Shown: one piece after another, positions 6,843 to 15,078 of the stretch
Layout: each line of letters starts with the position of its first letter
How positions within the stretch are numbered: position 1 is the first letter of the stretch
From: an uncultured Acetatifactor sp.
GTDB taxonomy: Bacteria; Bacillota; Clostridia; Lachnospirales; Lachnospiraceae
Direction: 5' to 3'
Length of the DNA stretch: 19,195 nt
Assembly: GCA_910589655.1 (NCBI GenBank)
Contig: CAJUTJ010000189.1
Location: 1 to 19,195, forward strand
Program-made: the position numbers and the translations under genes
The notes under the pieces: model-generated
The model's input: only the letters and a program-made list of their open reading frames with translations
Database searches by the model: none
Told to the model about the DNA's origin: nothing

Positions 6843-8585
6843 TTAATGAGTCATTTCCATAAATTGCTGATAAGTAAGAATATTGTCTTCACCTACCAAG
6901 GTTTTCAAAAAAGCTTTGAATGCGGCATCCATTGGCACAGTAATAAAAAAGAACAGCCGCTTCTTGGGTCTTGAGCAACAAACATAGAAAAGATTCCGGT
7001 TTCGTTCATACGATGCTTCTTTGCCTTTAGGAATAGTAGCATGACCCGTTATCATGGGTGCATAGGTTTCAAATTGGTACTGATTCCATCCCTTGCTGAT
7101 AACAAAAACAACATTGTCGTATTCTTCGCCTTTTACGCCATGTTCCGTTGAAAATTGTGCGTCTGGATATAGAAAATCCCTAACAGCAATAAATTGTGCA
7201 TAATCCAGCTGTAAAAACTGTTGAATTGTAGCTTCTGATGCATACATTGTTTCTGGAGCATCCTTATAAAGTCGGTACCATCCATCCACTTTAGGCGGAA
7301 TGGGTATCAGTTGACTATGAATGATTATCTCCAAAACATCTATAACTTTTTGGGTGCGAACTTCTGTTAGCTGGTTATACAGCGTTTTCCATTTGGTTTT
7401 TTCAGATTTCATTGTAATTGGATATCGCTTTATTCCGAGCGTGTCAAAAAGCAACTGGGTGTTCGAAGTATCAAGCGCATGATATATCGGTTCTATCGTA
7501 TCAGCAAAGAAAATAAGAAAAGGATCTTCCTTGTTGCGCAACCCATCATCCAGTATATCCAAAAGTTGCTCGTAACCTTGTTGGGAAGCAAGAACTTTGT
7601 GCGTAATCATCAGAACTTTAAGATTCTCGTCAGGGGGTGTATTCTGTTCAATTTTTGCTCTGATAGTGTTCAGTCTTGTCCTTAACTCGGCCGCAGGCAA
7701 TTCATTTTTGAAATTGCGTTCTGTGCGACGAACTCCTGAATAATCATCACACGTAATCACTAAAACTTCACCGTCAAATCCATCAATGGCTGATTTTTGC
7801 GGCAACTCAGGGCGGATATCATTTAAAAGTTGAACAATCCTTGGCGCAGATCGGAAATTCGATCCCTTCTTTATTATCTCGATTTTTTCGTGTTCAATTT
7901 CCCCACAGGCTTTGTTTGACTGATAGATGGTTTGCCAGGCATCGCCGAAAAAGCCGAACTGAGGTCCAACACCTTTTGCTATAAAAAACTCAATAAAGCG
8001 ATCAATAATCGGTTTATAGGAGTCTTGGTATTCATCAATCAGAATCAAAGGGTATTTATCCGCAAATACCCGGCGAAATTTAGCGTTATCAAGAAGCAGG
8101 CAGAAGAGCTTTAGAACGTCGTCATGATAAAGGTACTGAATTCCATTTTCCTTGTAACGATGTCCCAAAGTATATGCAACTTCGGTGACTTGATTAAAAT
8201 CACCTTCGTCTGGCAGATAATCAGGATTTGTTGTGACAGCATCAATCAAGACGCTTTGATATTGTTTGATGGCATTCCATGCAAAAGAGTGGATTGTGGA
8301 AGGAATAATAAACGAGTCTTTTGCAAGCCGTTCTGCAATGACATCTACTGCTGCATTTGTATAGGTGATACAGACTACATTCTGTTTTTTTCGGCTGTAA
8401 TCAGACCATTTATGTTCCTGTATCCACTCAATAGCTCGATTCAGAGAGTAAGTCTTGCCAGAACCCGCACCGGCTTCAACACGGAAACTGTGTCCAGACT
8501 TAAGTGTTTCGATAATCTGTGCATCAATCTTATCAGCTTCAGCTTTTGCAAGATCGTAATTTGCACCAATATACTCTCCACCCAT
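6843..8585 (-). CDS. gajB: UvrD-like superfamily 1 helicase, GajB-like (Gabija defence system)
   Basis: Partner helicase of the OLD-family nuclease encoded immediately upstream. In Gabija, GajB is an SF1 helicase that binds GajA and contributes to anti-phage activity. The protein is 580 aa, somewhat longer than the described GajB of about 500 aa. Visible motifs are Walker A AGAGSGKT (38-45), motif Ia TYTNAA (74-79), motif II DEYQD (184-188), motif III GDAWQTIY (214-221), motif IV NFRSAPRI (243-250), a late EHGVKGEEYDNVVFV segment (motif V region), and a motif VI-like FYVCCSRPKKR (531-546). All key ATPase residues are present. AGGAGGTG lies ahead of the ATG at 8585, and only 14 bases separate it from the gajA stop, so the two are co-transcribed. 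It is last in the operon and ends at the shared terminator. A helicase of another class 2 OLD system is the only serious alternative. Confidence 0.85.
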   Translation of the reverse strand: MGGEYIGANYDLAKAEADKIDAQIIETLKSGHSFRVEAGAGSGKTYSLNRAIEWIQEHKWSDYSRKKQNVVCITYTNAAVDVIAERLAKDSFIIPSTIHSFAWNAIKQYQSVLIDAVTTNPDYLPDEGDFNQVTEVAYTLGHRYKENGIQYLYHDDVLKLFCLLLDNAKFRRVFADKYPLILIDEYQDSYKPIIDRFIEFFIAKGVGPQFGFFGDAWQTIYQSNKACGEIEHEKIEIIKKGSNFRSAPRIVQLLNDIRPELPQKSAIDGFDGEVLVITCDDYSGVRRTERNFKNELPAAELRTRLNTIRAKIEQNTPPDENLKVLMITHKVLASQQGYEQLLDILDDGLRNKEDPFLIFFADTIEPIYHALDTSNTQLLFDTLGIKRYPITMKSEKTKWKTLYNQLTEVRTQKVIDVLEIIIHSQLIPIPPKVDGWYRLYKDAPETMYASEATIQQFLQLDYAQFIAVRDFLYPDAQFSTEHGVKGEEYDNVVFVISKGWNQYQFETYAPMITGHATIPKGKEASYERNRNLFYVCCSRPKKRLFFFITVPMDAAFKAFLKTLVGEDNILTYQQFMEMTH

Positions 8586-8599
8586 GAACCGGCACCTCC

Positions 8600-10588
8600 T
8601 TACTCAAGAACTCTTTGGTCATTTAACCATTTTAATCCGGATTTTATGTAATCAGGAACGCAATAATCGGAATATTTGTAAATCAAATCGAGTGCAAAAT
8701 CTGTTTTACTCTTACCCGTAAATTCAAGCTTCTTCTCGCTTATTCTATTACCTAAATTGTAATGCTTTCGATTGACATTGCGGATGGCTTCTTCCAAAGA
8801 ATGTCCACATAATCCATTTTCAGTAGTTTGGAACTCGATATGGCATTTTTCTCTGGTTTTGTCATCTGCTGTCATAGCAATAATTTCCGAAAGGTCGATT
8901 TTTGAGGTATCATCCTCAGGAATCCCCTTATTTCTACGAATCCACCATTTAATTGTTTCGTTAGATGTCGTCTCGCCTTCGCTAACCACTACCGACTTTT
9001 TTACGGTCTTTCCGCCTCTTCCTTTTCGATCTGCTACAGAATCTAAGTCGGTAAGGATCAGGCATGGAACTCCTAAAAATTCAATAAACGGAATGAATTT
9101 ATGTGCATAGGCCCCGCCGATTTCAATTAAAGCATAATACTGTGCAGATAAAGGATATTTACAAGAACCAAACACCCCAGCTGTTTCGCATTTCTCAATC
9201 ATGTCGGGCAATAGCAACCGTTCAGAAGCACCTTCGACGAAAATGGCTTTATCCGCAAAAAACAAATCACATTTAGTCAAAGTTAAATACTTCCGGATAA
9301 AATCTACATTATCGGGGTTGGCCTGAGCAAAGGTGTTCAAATTCTTGTAAATCACACCGGCGATAGACTTTTGTGCATACCGAACTTTTGCAAACTCCAT
9401 AGTATTAGCTATATGAGCGGAATGCGAGGTCAGAAAAGTTTGTATTTTGACAGTGGATAGATTGCTAAGAAACTTTTCCAAATATGCCGCAAAAGCGGTC
9501 TGCATTTGTGGATGCATATGTGATTCTGGCTCCTCAATAAAGAGCAACGGAACACACGCAACACCACGTTTCTTAATATCCTTGGCAAATGCAGCAAGGA
9601 GGAACTCCATTTTGATCAGATTTTTATAACCAAGGCCATTGTGGGAACTCGGCAAACTTTCGTTTGCTGTGCCGGATATATAAGATAGCTTGGTCTGATT
9701 CTTGATCTGATCGTCGATGCTGAGCTGCGTTGTAACCCCGAGCTTTAATTCCTCTATGTTGGGATAACCAAAGCCAATAGAATTGTTCACAACAGAACTT
9801 AGAATTTCATCACTCTGCTTTTGAACATCGTTATTGGCTTTTTCCACTATTGAGCGTAACCGTTTTATTTCTTCGGCAACATCTGGATCCAGTTCTGCTT
9901 CGCTCGTATCAAAGAATCCGGATATTAACGATCCAAGAGAACTTTTATGTGTGTCATCTTCACCAAGAACTCGTTCAGCAGGAATTGCATGGAATGGGAA
10001 AAGATCAAGTAATTCCTTGTGGCTTTTTACCTGTTTGTCGTCCTGGTTATTTGGGTTGATGGCATATACGGTTAATCCAAACAATTTACCAAAATTATCT
10101 GCAAGCACCTTGTGCGCTTCTTCACTCGGAGAGAAAATGCCATCCTTATAATAGCTGCTTTCCAATAGTGACCACAAGGTTTTTTCGTCGGTTTTTAGTC
10201 GATACTCTGCACGAATCAGCGCTGTTGTTGTATCCACATCGACATCGATAATGAAAGGTGACAAAGCCCCCAAATTATCATCCGGGTCATCTAACGAATA
10301 GTCTACTAGGAAGTCTATGGTGATAACTTTGATCTGCTTGCAAAGCTCCTCATAAGAGAGCTTTTTCTCCATAAACAGCGCAATTTTAGTGTAGAAATCG
10401 TCTCGCCTTAATAGTGGATAGTCGTCGAAAGATACCGTCTCTCCATCCAGCACATTTCCAATACAGGCAAAACAAGATGTTTTGCCTGTATTGTTTCTAC
10501 CCACAATTAAGGTTGTCTTGGGATCGACTTCCACCTCGGCATCAATAAGCAATCTATAATTTCTAATTCTAATTTTTGTTAATTGCAT
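8600..10588 (-). CDS. gajA: OLD-family ATPase-TOPRIM endonuclease, GajA-like (Gabija defence system)
   Basis: In Gabija, GajA is a DNA-nicking endonuclease whose TOPRIM nuclease is held in check by nucleotide binding to its ABC-type ATPase. Using the ATG at 10588 (GGAGG six bases upstream; the ATG at 10600 has none), the protein is 662 aa. The N-terminal ATPase has Walker A GRNNTGKT (30-37), an ABC-signature-like SSHNGLGY (314-321), Walker B LLFIEEPESHMHP (348-360) and switch histidine TSHS (387-390). The TOPRIM domain follows, with VEGASE (451-456) and DLDS (514-517) giving the acidic metal ligands. A C-terminal region of about 140 residues follows. The described GajA is shorter, about 580 aa. 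The adjacent UvrD-like gene makes this a class 2 OLD pair. It lies 33 bases after the specificity-subunit gene, in the same direction, and appears intact. Confidence 0.87.
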   Translation of the reverse strand: MQLTKIRIRNYRLLIDAEVEVDPKTTLIVGRNNTGKTSCFACIGNVLDGETVSFDDYPLLRRDDFYTKIALFMEKKLSYEELCKQIKVITIDFLVDYSLDDPDDNLGALSPFIIDVDVDTTTALIRAEYRLKTDEKTLWSLLESSYYKDGIFSPSEEAHKVLADNFGKLFGLTVYAINPNNQDDKQVKSHKELLDLFPFHAIPAERVLGEDDTHKSSLGSLISGFFDTSEAELDPDVAEEIKRLRSIVEKANNDVQKQSDEILSSVVNNSIGFGYPNIEELKLGVTTQLSIDDQIKNQTKLSYISGTANESLPSSHNGLGYKNLIKMEFLLAAFAKDIKKRGVACVPLLFIEEPESHMHPQMQTAFAAYLEKFLSNLSTVKIQTFLTSHSAHIANTMEFAKVRYAQKSIAGVIYKNLNTFAQANPDNVDFIRKYLTLTKCDLFFADKAIFVEGASERLLLPDMIEKCETAGVFGSCKYPLSAQYYALIEIGGAYAHKFIPFIEFLGVPCLILTDLDSVADRKGRGGKTVKKSVVVSEGETTSNETIKWWIRRNKGIPEDDTSKIDLSEIIAMTADDKTREKCHIEFQTTENGLCGHSLEEAIRNVNRKHYNLGNRISEKKLEFTGKSKTDFALDLIYKYSDYCVPDYIKSGLKWLNDQRVLE

Positions 10589-10621
10589 ATATGCCTCCAT
10601 TTTTTATCTGTAGTAATGCGG

Positions 10622-11704
10622 TTAATCGTTTGCAACTACAGGAGAAGTGTTTTCTTTTGAATCCAGATACGCCAAATACTGTTTATACTTCCTGAGCATT
10701 AGATTTTTGGTGTACTGCTCCATATATTTATAATCAGGAGCGCCATCATCGGTAATAGGAAGCATGATTCTCAAGTTCAGTAATCGTTCAGTGCCAAGTT
10801 TGCGGCTATAGCTAAATGCCTTGTTTTGCATTCCTATTACCTGTGTGATGAAAAGATTCACAAATTCAGACTCAGAGTACTTTAGCTGCATCCTACGACA
10901 ATCATTCCCGTATAAGGCAGAATATTTATGATAAAACGCTTTTGCAACACTGGCACCATTTCGCACAACAGATATAGATCTTTCGGCTCTGGAATCATTT
11001 TCATTTCCTACAAAATAACCAATTCCGTTATTTGTGCCAACCGCTGTGATTAGCGGGGTTGATCCATCAGTGCGCTCTTGGGCATAAATATCGTGTCCAG
11101 AATAAACTTCAGCAATATCTTGAATTACAAATGTTCTCCATTCCTTCTCTGCGAGCGATGCAACTGCAGTAGTTTGACCTAATTCTGCTATTCTTGATGC
11201 TATGTATTCCCGGTAACGTTTCTGCATGATTGTGCGTTTTTTGTTTACATATTCTGACATATAAGCATAGTCGAGACCACCTTGTCCACTAACAGGCAAC
11301 ATATTTCTAAGCCGTTTTGCACGAGATAAAGAAATGGATCTTCCATGTCCAAATATAGCATGCTGTTTTGAAATGCTTGTAGTCATATAAAGCAAAGCAT
11401 CTGGAGGAATATTTTCTTTGGGATGTAGTGCAGTAACATGTGTATCCAAAGCAAAATCCATAGGCTGATAATATGCTAATCCAGCTCCTCCATCACCGTC
11501 ATTATTAAGTGAAATGACATTCCCGCCACTTATTGTCTTTTTAGGATTTGAGACAAATCCCTTTACTCCATTATTTACCTTTCTTGCAGAAACAAGCGGA
11601 ATATTTCCATCGTTGAGCGATGCCATATTATTTTCTCTTCCCCGTTCAAAATCGAAGACAGAGGCAATATCAATAGCATCCCACATAATATCAACATTTG
11701 GCAT
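10622..11704 (-). CDS. DNA specificity subunit with two target recognition domains (BcgI B / HsdS-like)
   Basis: Recognises the bipartite target of the restriction-modification complex. The 360-residue protein is an internal duplication. Residues 33-51 (PLVSARKVNNGVKGF) match 214-232 (PLITAVGTNNGIGYF), and LDYAYMSEY (144-152) matches PDYKYMEQY (323-331). Each half is thus a target recognition domain followed by a long helix (about 145-175 and 323-350), the layout of S subunits that read two half-sites separated by a spacer. The start at 11704 is chosen from GAGGTG upstream. It overlaps the end of the methylase gene by 14 bases, which indicates translational coupling. The size is close to the BcgI B subunit (341 aa). 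The target sequence cannot be predicted from this alone. Confidence 0.87.
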   Translation of the reverse strand: MPNVDIMWDAIDIASVFDFERGRENNMASLNDGNIPLVSARKVNNGVKGFVSNPKKTISGGNVISLNNDGDGGAGLAYYQPMDFALDTHVTALHPKENIPPDALLYMTTSISKQHAIFGHGRSISLSRAKRLRNMLPVSGQGGLDYAYMSEYVNKKRTIMQKRYREYIASRIAELGQTTAVASLAEKEWRTFVIQDIAEVYSGHDIYAQERTDGSTPLITAVGTNNGIGYFVGNENDSRAERSISVVRNGASVAKAFYHKYSALYGNDCRRMQLKYSESEFVNLFITQVIGMQNKAFSYSRKLGTERLLNLRIMLPITDDGAPDYKYMEQYTKNLMLRKYKQYLAYLDSKENTSPVVAND

Positions 11705-13607
11705 TGCTTTCACCTCTTTGTTTGAATAGGTACTCACGATTCTGCATAACCATTGAAAACTCAAAAGTCAGATAATCACCTATTGTCTTCTCGAAATCTA
11801 TATCCGTCGGAATCTCATCATTAAAATAGAAGAAAGAGTGTATCCATTCGTCTTCAGCTTTTACTGTAGATTCAACGCAGAAATTTGATGCCGCTTCAGT
11901 TCTGCCAAACCACACATCCAATAGATGCTGACGCTTGTCTTTGGCAGAATCACCTTCAACAAGACCAACATGAGCACGAACTTCATAGCCGTCATTTCTG
12001 AAATCTATAAATTTACAAAGCTTATCATTGGGATGTGGTTCATGAGCTGTAAAGATTGCGATAACAGGATTGGTACCTACACCATAGAAGGTAGCCGTGT
12101 TGCAGGTAATGACACCTTCTAATGTATGGTTCTTCATAATGCTCTCTTTGAAAGCTTGTTCATCCTTTGTTTTGCCGGTCATGGAAGATTGTGGAACAAT
12201 CACTGCGGCTTTTGCCCCTTCTGTGAGGGAATCCAGCAGATGTTCCACAAACGAAAGCTCATACTGCGAAGGGTCCTCTTTACTGCCTTGGGAGTAAGGA
12301 GGATTCATCATTCCAACAGTTGCACCTTTAAGCTGCACCTGAGCAGGATTCTGTCGGAGAAAATCTTCACCTTTGATGTTACTGTTACCATCTTCACGGA
12401 GAATCATATTGGTGGCAGCAATAGCAAACATATTGCTCTGAAGTTCAAAACCGTGCAATTGCTTCTTCTTTATATTTTTCCGTGTATTCTGGTCAGTACC
12501 TGCCTTTTCAAGCATATGGTGCATGGCTGCAACGAGGAAACCGGCGGTGCCGCAGCAGGGGTCAAGAACAATGTCTGTAGCCTGAATGTCCAGAAGGTCA
12601 CAGAATAGATCACAGATATGGCGAGGTGTCAGGACGATACCGAGTGTCTGCCCATCACCGCCGGAATAACGCATAAACTCGCCATAGAATCTTCCAATGA
12701 AATCTTCACTGGAGCTGCGATACTTTATATTGTCAAAAACATTCTTCTTCAAGAATTCAGTGTAAAATTTCAGCGGAGTTTTGCCTAGTTTGGTATCAAC
12801 TTCATTTAAGCGAGCACTTGTGCGAATGATAGAAAATTCGCTCATCAGCTTGTCACGCTTCGCATCAGGGCCGACATTAGATGCTTTCAGACGGCGCTTT
12901 ATAGCATCGTAAATCAGCTGCCCATCCGTGGTTGTTTCATCGCCAAGCAAATCGTTGGGTTTGAAGAACTTATCGTCTAGTGCCAGAAGAATGCCAGAAA
13001 CCACCAAAGGCTTGTCCTGATCCTTTAGAGAACCGTAGGTACGCAGATATTCGTGCAGTTCAGCTGCATCCTTCAGGATTTCCTCAGTAGTTTTTTCAAC
13101 GTCAGTCTTTTCAGCCAAGACATAACGAGTGTAGTATTCCTCAATATTAGCAACTGTGAAGGATGTAAAAGATTCAATATCAGGGAGTTGCTTATATCCT
13201 TCTCTGTCATCTACATACAGCGGAGTGATTTTATGGTGCTTTTCATCGCCGGAAACGCCGATTGCAAAAATTTTGTGGAAGCTGCTATTCTGAGCAATGT
13301 GTTTTGCATAGAAGTACGCTCCGTTTACAGCATAGTCAGCAATATCCTTCTGATCAGCAGATATAATTCCAGTATCGGTCAGCTTCTGGTGTTTAGCCAG
13401 ATCGGCTTTATCTTCAATAACGATGACAAAGTCTTTCACGACCGCAACATACTCAGGGTATCCGGCGTTACCGGTACCACGCTTCGATGCGCTCTGTAAA
13501 GCATCGTTGATTTCTTTAACATCGCTGCCTTGTGCATCATATTTAATTTTTGAGTCGTCGAGCTGACGAGCAACCCACAAATCAGTTTTTATTTCTTTTT
13601 TAGCCAT
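11691..13607 (-). CDS. Fused endonuclease-N6-adenine methyltransferase, BcgI A-like (Type IIB/IIG restriction-modification)
   Basis: Cleaves and methylates DNA together with the specificity subunit. The N-terminal domain has a PD-(D/E)xK-type nuclease pattern: PE (51-52) about a dozen residues before IVIEDK (62-67), giving E65 and K67. A helical region (about 170-310) leads into the methyltransferase, with SAM motif I DPCCGTAGF (349-357) and catalytic motif IV NPPY (435-438), the gamma-class order of HsdM proteins. Length is 638 aa; BcgI A is 637 aa with the same two-domain layout. No separate hsdR is in the window, which also favours a self-contained Type IIB-like enzyme over Type I. The ATG at 13607 has AAAGGA about 12 bases upstream. 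The gene follows the sigma-factor gene by 34 bases. A plain Type I HsdM with an unusual N-terminus is the alternative. Confidence 0.88.
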   Translation of the reverse strand: MAKKEIKTDLWVARQLDDSKIKYDAQGSDVKEINDALQSASKRGTGNAGYPEYVAVVKDFVIVIEDKADLAKHQKLTDTGIISADQKDIADYAVNGAYFYAKHIAQNSSFHKIFAIGVSGDEKHHKITPLYVDDREGYKQLPDIESFTSFTVANIEEYYTRYVLAEKTDVEKTTEEILKDAAELHEYLRTYGSLKDQDKPLVVSGILLALDDKFFKPNDLLGDETTTDGQLIYDAIKRRLKASNVGPDAKRDKLMSEFSIIRTSARLNEVDTKLGKTPLKFYTEFLKKNVFDNIKYRSSSEDFIGRFYGEFMRYSGGDGQTLGIVLTPRHICDLFCDLLDIQATDIVLDPCCGTAGFLVAAMHHMLEKAGTDQNTRKNIKKKQLHGFELQSNMFAIAATNMILREDGNSNIKGEDFLRQNPAQVQLKGATVGMMNPPYSQGSKEDPSQYELSFVEHLLDSLTEGAKAAVIVPQSSMTGKTKDEQAFKESIMKNHTLEGVITCNTATFYGVGTNPVIAIFTAHEPHPNDKLCKFIDFRNDGYEVRAHVGLVEGDSAKDKRQHLLDVWFGRTEAASNFCVESTVKAEDEWIHSFFYFNDEIPTDIDFEKTIGDYLTFEFSMVMQNREYLFKQRGESNAKC

Positions 13608-13641
13608 GACCTATATTCCTTTCAAGCTATAATGTCTGTGT

Positions 13642-14289
13642 TTAATGGAACCACCACGGTAGTTCCAGCCACACATTATCCAAAGCCAGTGCTTCCGTAG
13701 ATCTTGCACGACTTTCAGACAGGTGGAAATGCTTTGCTGTTTCCGTCAGCGGGTGTTCAATATCATCGTCAAAACCAAAGCGGTATCGCAGATAGTATTC
13801 CTCTCTGGGTTCGATCATGTTCAACGCATGGTGAATATCATCGATCCGTTCCTGCGCCAGATATAACTGTTCCGGCGTTTGCTTTGTAGGATCAGCAATA
13901 TATTCATGTTTTCCTCGGTTCTCGTCTTTTGCTATTTCGTCCAGATGGATGATATTGCCCAAATTCTTCGCCTCAAAGGTAGGATTATAGCTGCGTATGT
14001 AATCCACCATAGCATTACGGATCGCCGGAGCTGCATAGGTCAGAAATTTGTTTCCGGTATCCGGGCGATAACCGGAGATACCATCCAGCAGACCCAAAGC
14101 ACCCTCTTGCACCAGATCGTTGATTTCGATGCCAAGAGAAGTGTTCAATTCCCGTTGTGCACTCCACATTTCATAAGCCGTTCTCTTTATAAAACGAAGG
14201 TTGTTCTCTACAAGAGCATTTCTTGCTTCCGTATCGCCATTAAGAGTAGCGATACAGAGTTGCTCATTGGTCATTTGTTCCTTTTTCAT
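13642..14289 (-). CDS. Sigma-70 family RNA polymerase sigma factor
   Basis: Probably redirects RNA polymerase to a small set of promoters, perhaps of the element. Region 2 spans about residues 25-100, with INDLVQEGALGLLDG (56-70) for core binding and FLTYAAPAIRNAMVDYIR (82-99) for -10 recognition. A helix-turn-helix region 4 lies at about 145-205 (LTETAKHFHLSESRARSTEA). There is no region 1.1 and the link between regions 2 and 4 is short, so it resembles small accessory sigma factors of mobile elements more than a housekeeping factor. The start overlaps the XRE gene by 26 bases. An ATG at 14274 with AAAGGA five bases upstream is an equally good start. The gene ends in PWWFH. Its position before the restriction genes suggests a regulatory role, but no target promoter is identifiable. 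Confidence 0.85.
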   Translation of the reverse strand: MKKEQMTNEQLCIATLNGDTEARNALVENNLRFIKRTAYEMWSAQRELNTSLGIEINDLVQEGALGLLDGISGYRPDTGNKFLTYAAPAIRNAMVDYIRSYNPTFEAKNLGNIIHLDEIAKDENRGKHEYIADPTKQTPEQLYLAQERIDDIHHALNMIEPREEYYLRYRFGFDDDIEHPLTETAKHFHLSESRARSTEALALDNVWLELPWWFH

Positions 14290-15064
14290 GGCCTGCTACC
14301 GTGCCGGTCAATGCCAGAAACATCTGTTTGACCATTTCTTTATCGATGCCGGGCAAATCAGAAACCGATTTCGCAACCGCCTCTGCAACCTGATCGACTG
14401 TAATTTTTCTGTTTGACTTTTTCTGCCCTTTGGTCAATTCGGCATAAATCTTTTTCACTGCCTGAGAGGTCAGCTCTTTACTTGCAGACAGATCATTGCC
14501 AACTTCCTTCTTTACGGCTTGCACCGCACTCATAAACGATCGTTGAATCGCTGTCAAATCAAACTGATATACCGGAACCTGCAAGTTCTTGACTTCTTCA
14601 ACCGCTCCCGGTGCGCTGCCAAGCATTCCGGCGACTGTTGCATAAAGCTGATTCTGTGTCGCAAATCCCTTGGCAAGTTCATCATCCAAATAGCGGGAGA
14701 TCAGATTAGTGGTGTTTGCGAACTCTGGGTTTTCAAGCAGTGCATTGACTATCTGCGGATTTACCTTGTGGGTATACAAGTTTCTCGCTGCCTGTACCGA
14801 CAGCCCAAGTTCGGAAATATCGTAATTTATGCGGTCTGGAACATCAACTTCGCCAAGTAGGAAATCCGTGGAGACATTGAACACACGGGCGATGCGGATA
14901 ATATTTTCATTGCCGATTTTATCAGTGCTACCGCTGATGAAACGGCTCAGAGTGCTTTCTGCCATTCCGATACGGATAGCCAGTTCTGCTTGCGTCATTT
15001 TCTTGGATTTCATCAAATCCTTAATTCGATCACGGATTGTACCGGGTAAGAAAACCTGATCCAT
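14264..15064 (-). CDS. XRE-family helix-turn-helix repressor
   Basis: DNA-binding regulator, likely controlling the operon and its own promoter. The HTH domain is at the N-terminus (about residues 8-65): TIRDRIKDLMKSKKMTQAEL is followed by IGMAESTLSRFISG and a typical ARVFNVSTDFLLGE end. The remaining 200 residues are helical and unlike known ligand-binding domains that I recognise. They end in KKSNRKITVDQVAEAVAKS and a run to KGTNDQ. The ATG at 15064 is chosen because GGAGG sits seven bases upstream; a start at 15082 lacks this. It begins 14 bases after the end of the AlbA_2 gene and overlaps the sigma gene. Proteins of this length with an XRE head are common at the control region of clostridial mobile elements. 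Confidence 0.88.
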   Translation of the reverse strand: MDQVFLPGTIRDRIKDLMKSKKMTQAELAIRIGMAESTLSRFISGSTDKIGNENIIRIARVFNVSTDFLLGEVDVPDRINYDISELGLSVQAARNLYTHKVNPQIVNALLENPEFANTTNLISRYLDDELAKGFATQNQLYATVAGMLGSAPGAVEEVKNLQVPVYQFDLTAIQRSFMSAVQAVKKEVGNDLSASKELTSQAVKKIYAELTKGQKKSNRKITVDQVAEAVAKSVSDLPGIDKEMVKQMFLALTGTVAGHEKGTNDQ

Positions 15065-15078
15065 CACAGCGCCTCCGA

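Noticed and set aside
10622..13607. Ordinary Type I restriction system missing its HsdR by deletion
   Set aside because: The methylase has its own nuclease-like N-terminus and BcgI-like length, and both genes are intact and tightly spaced, so a complete Type IIB-like system is the simpler reading. A distant hsdR cannot be excluded.
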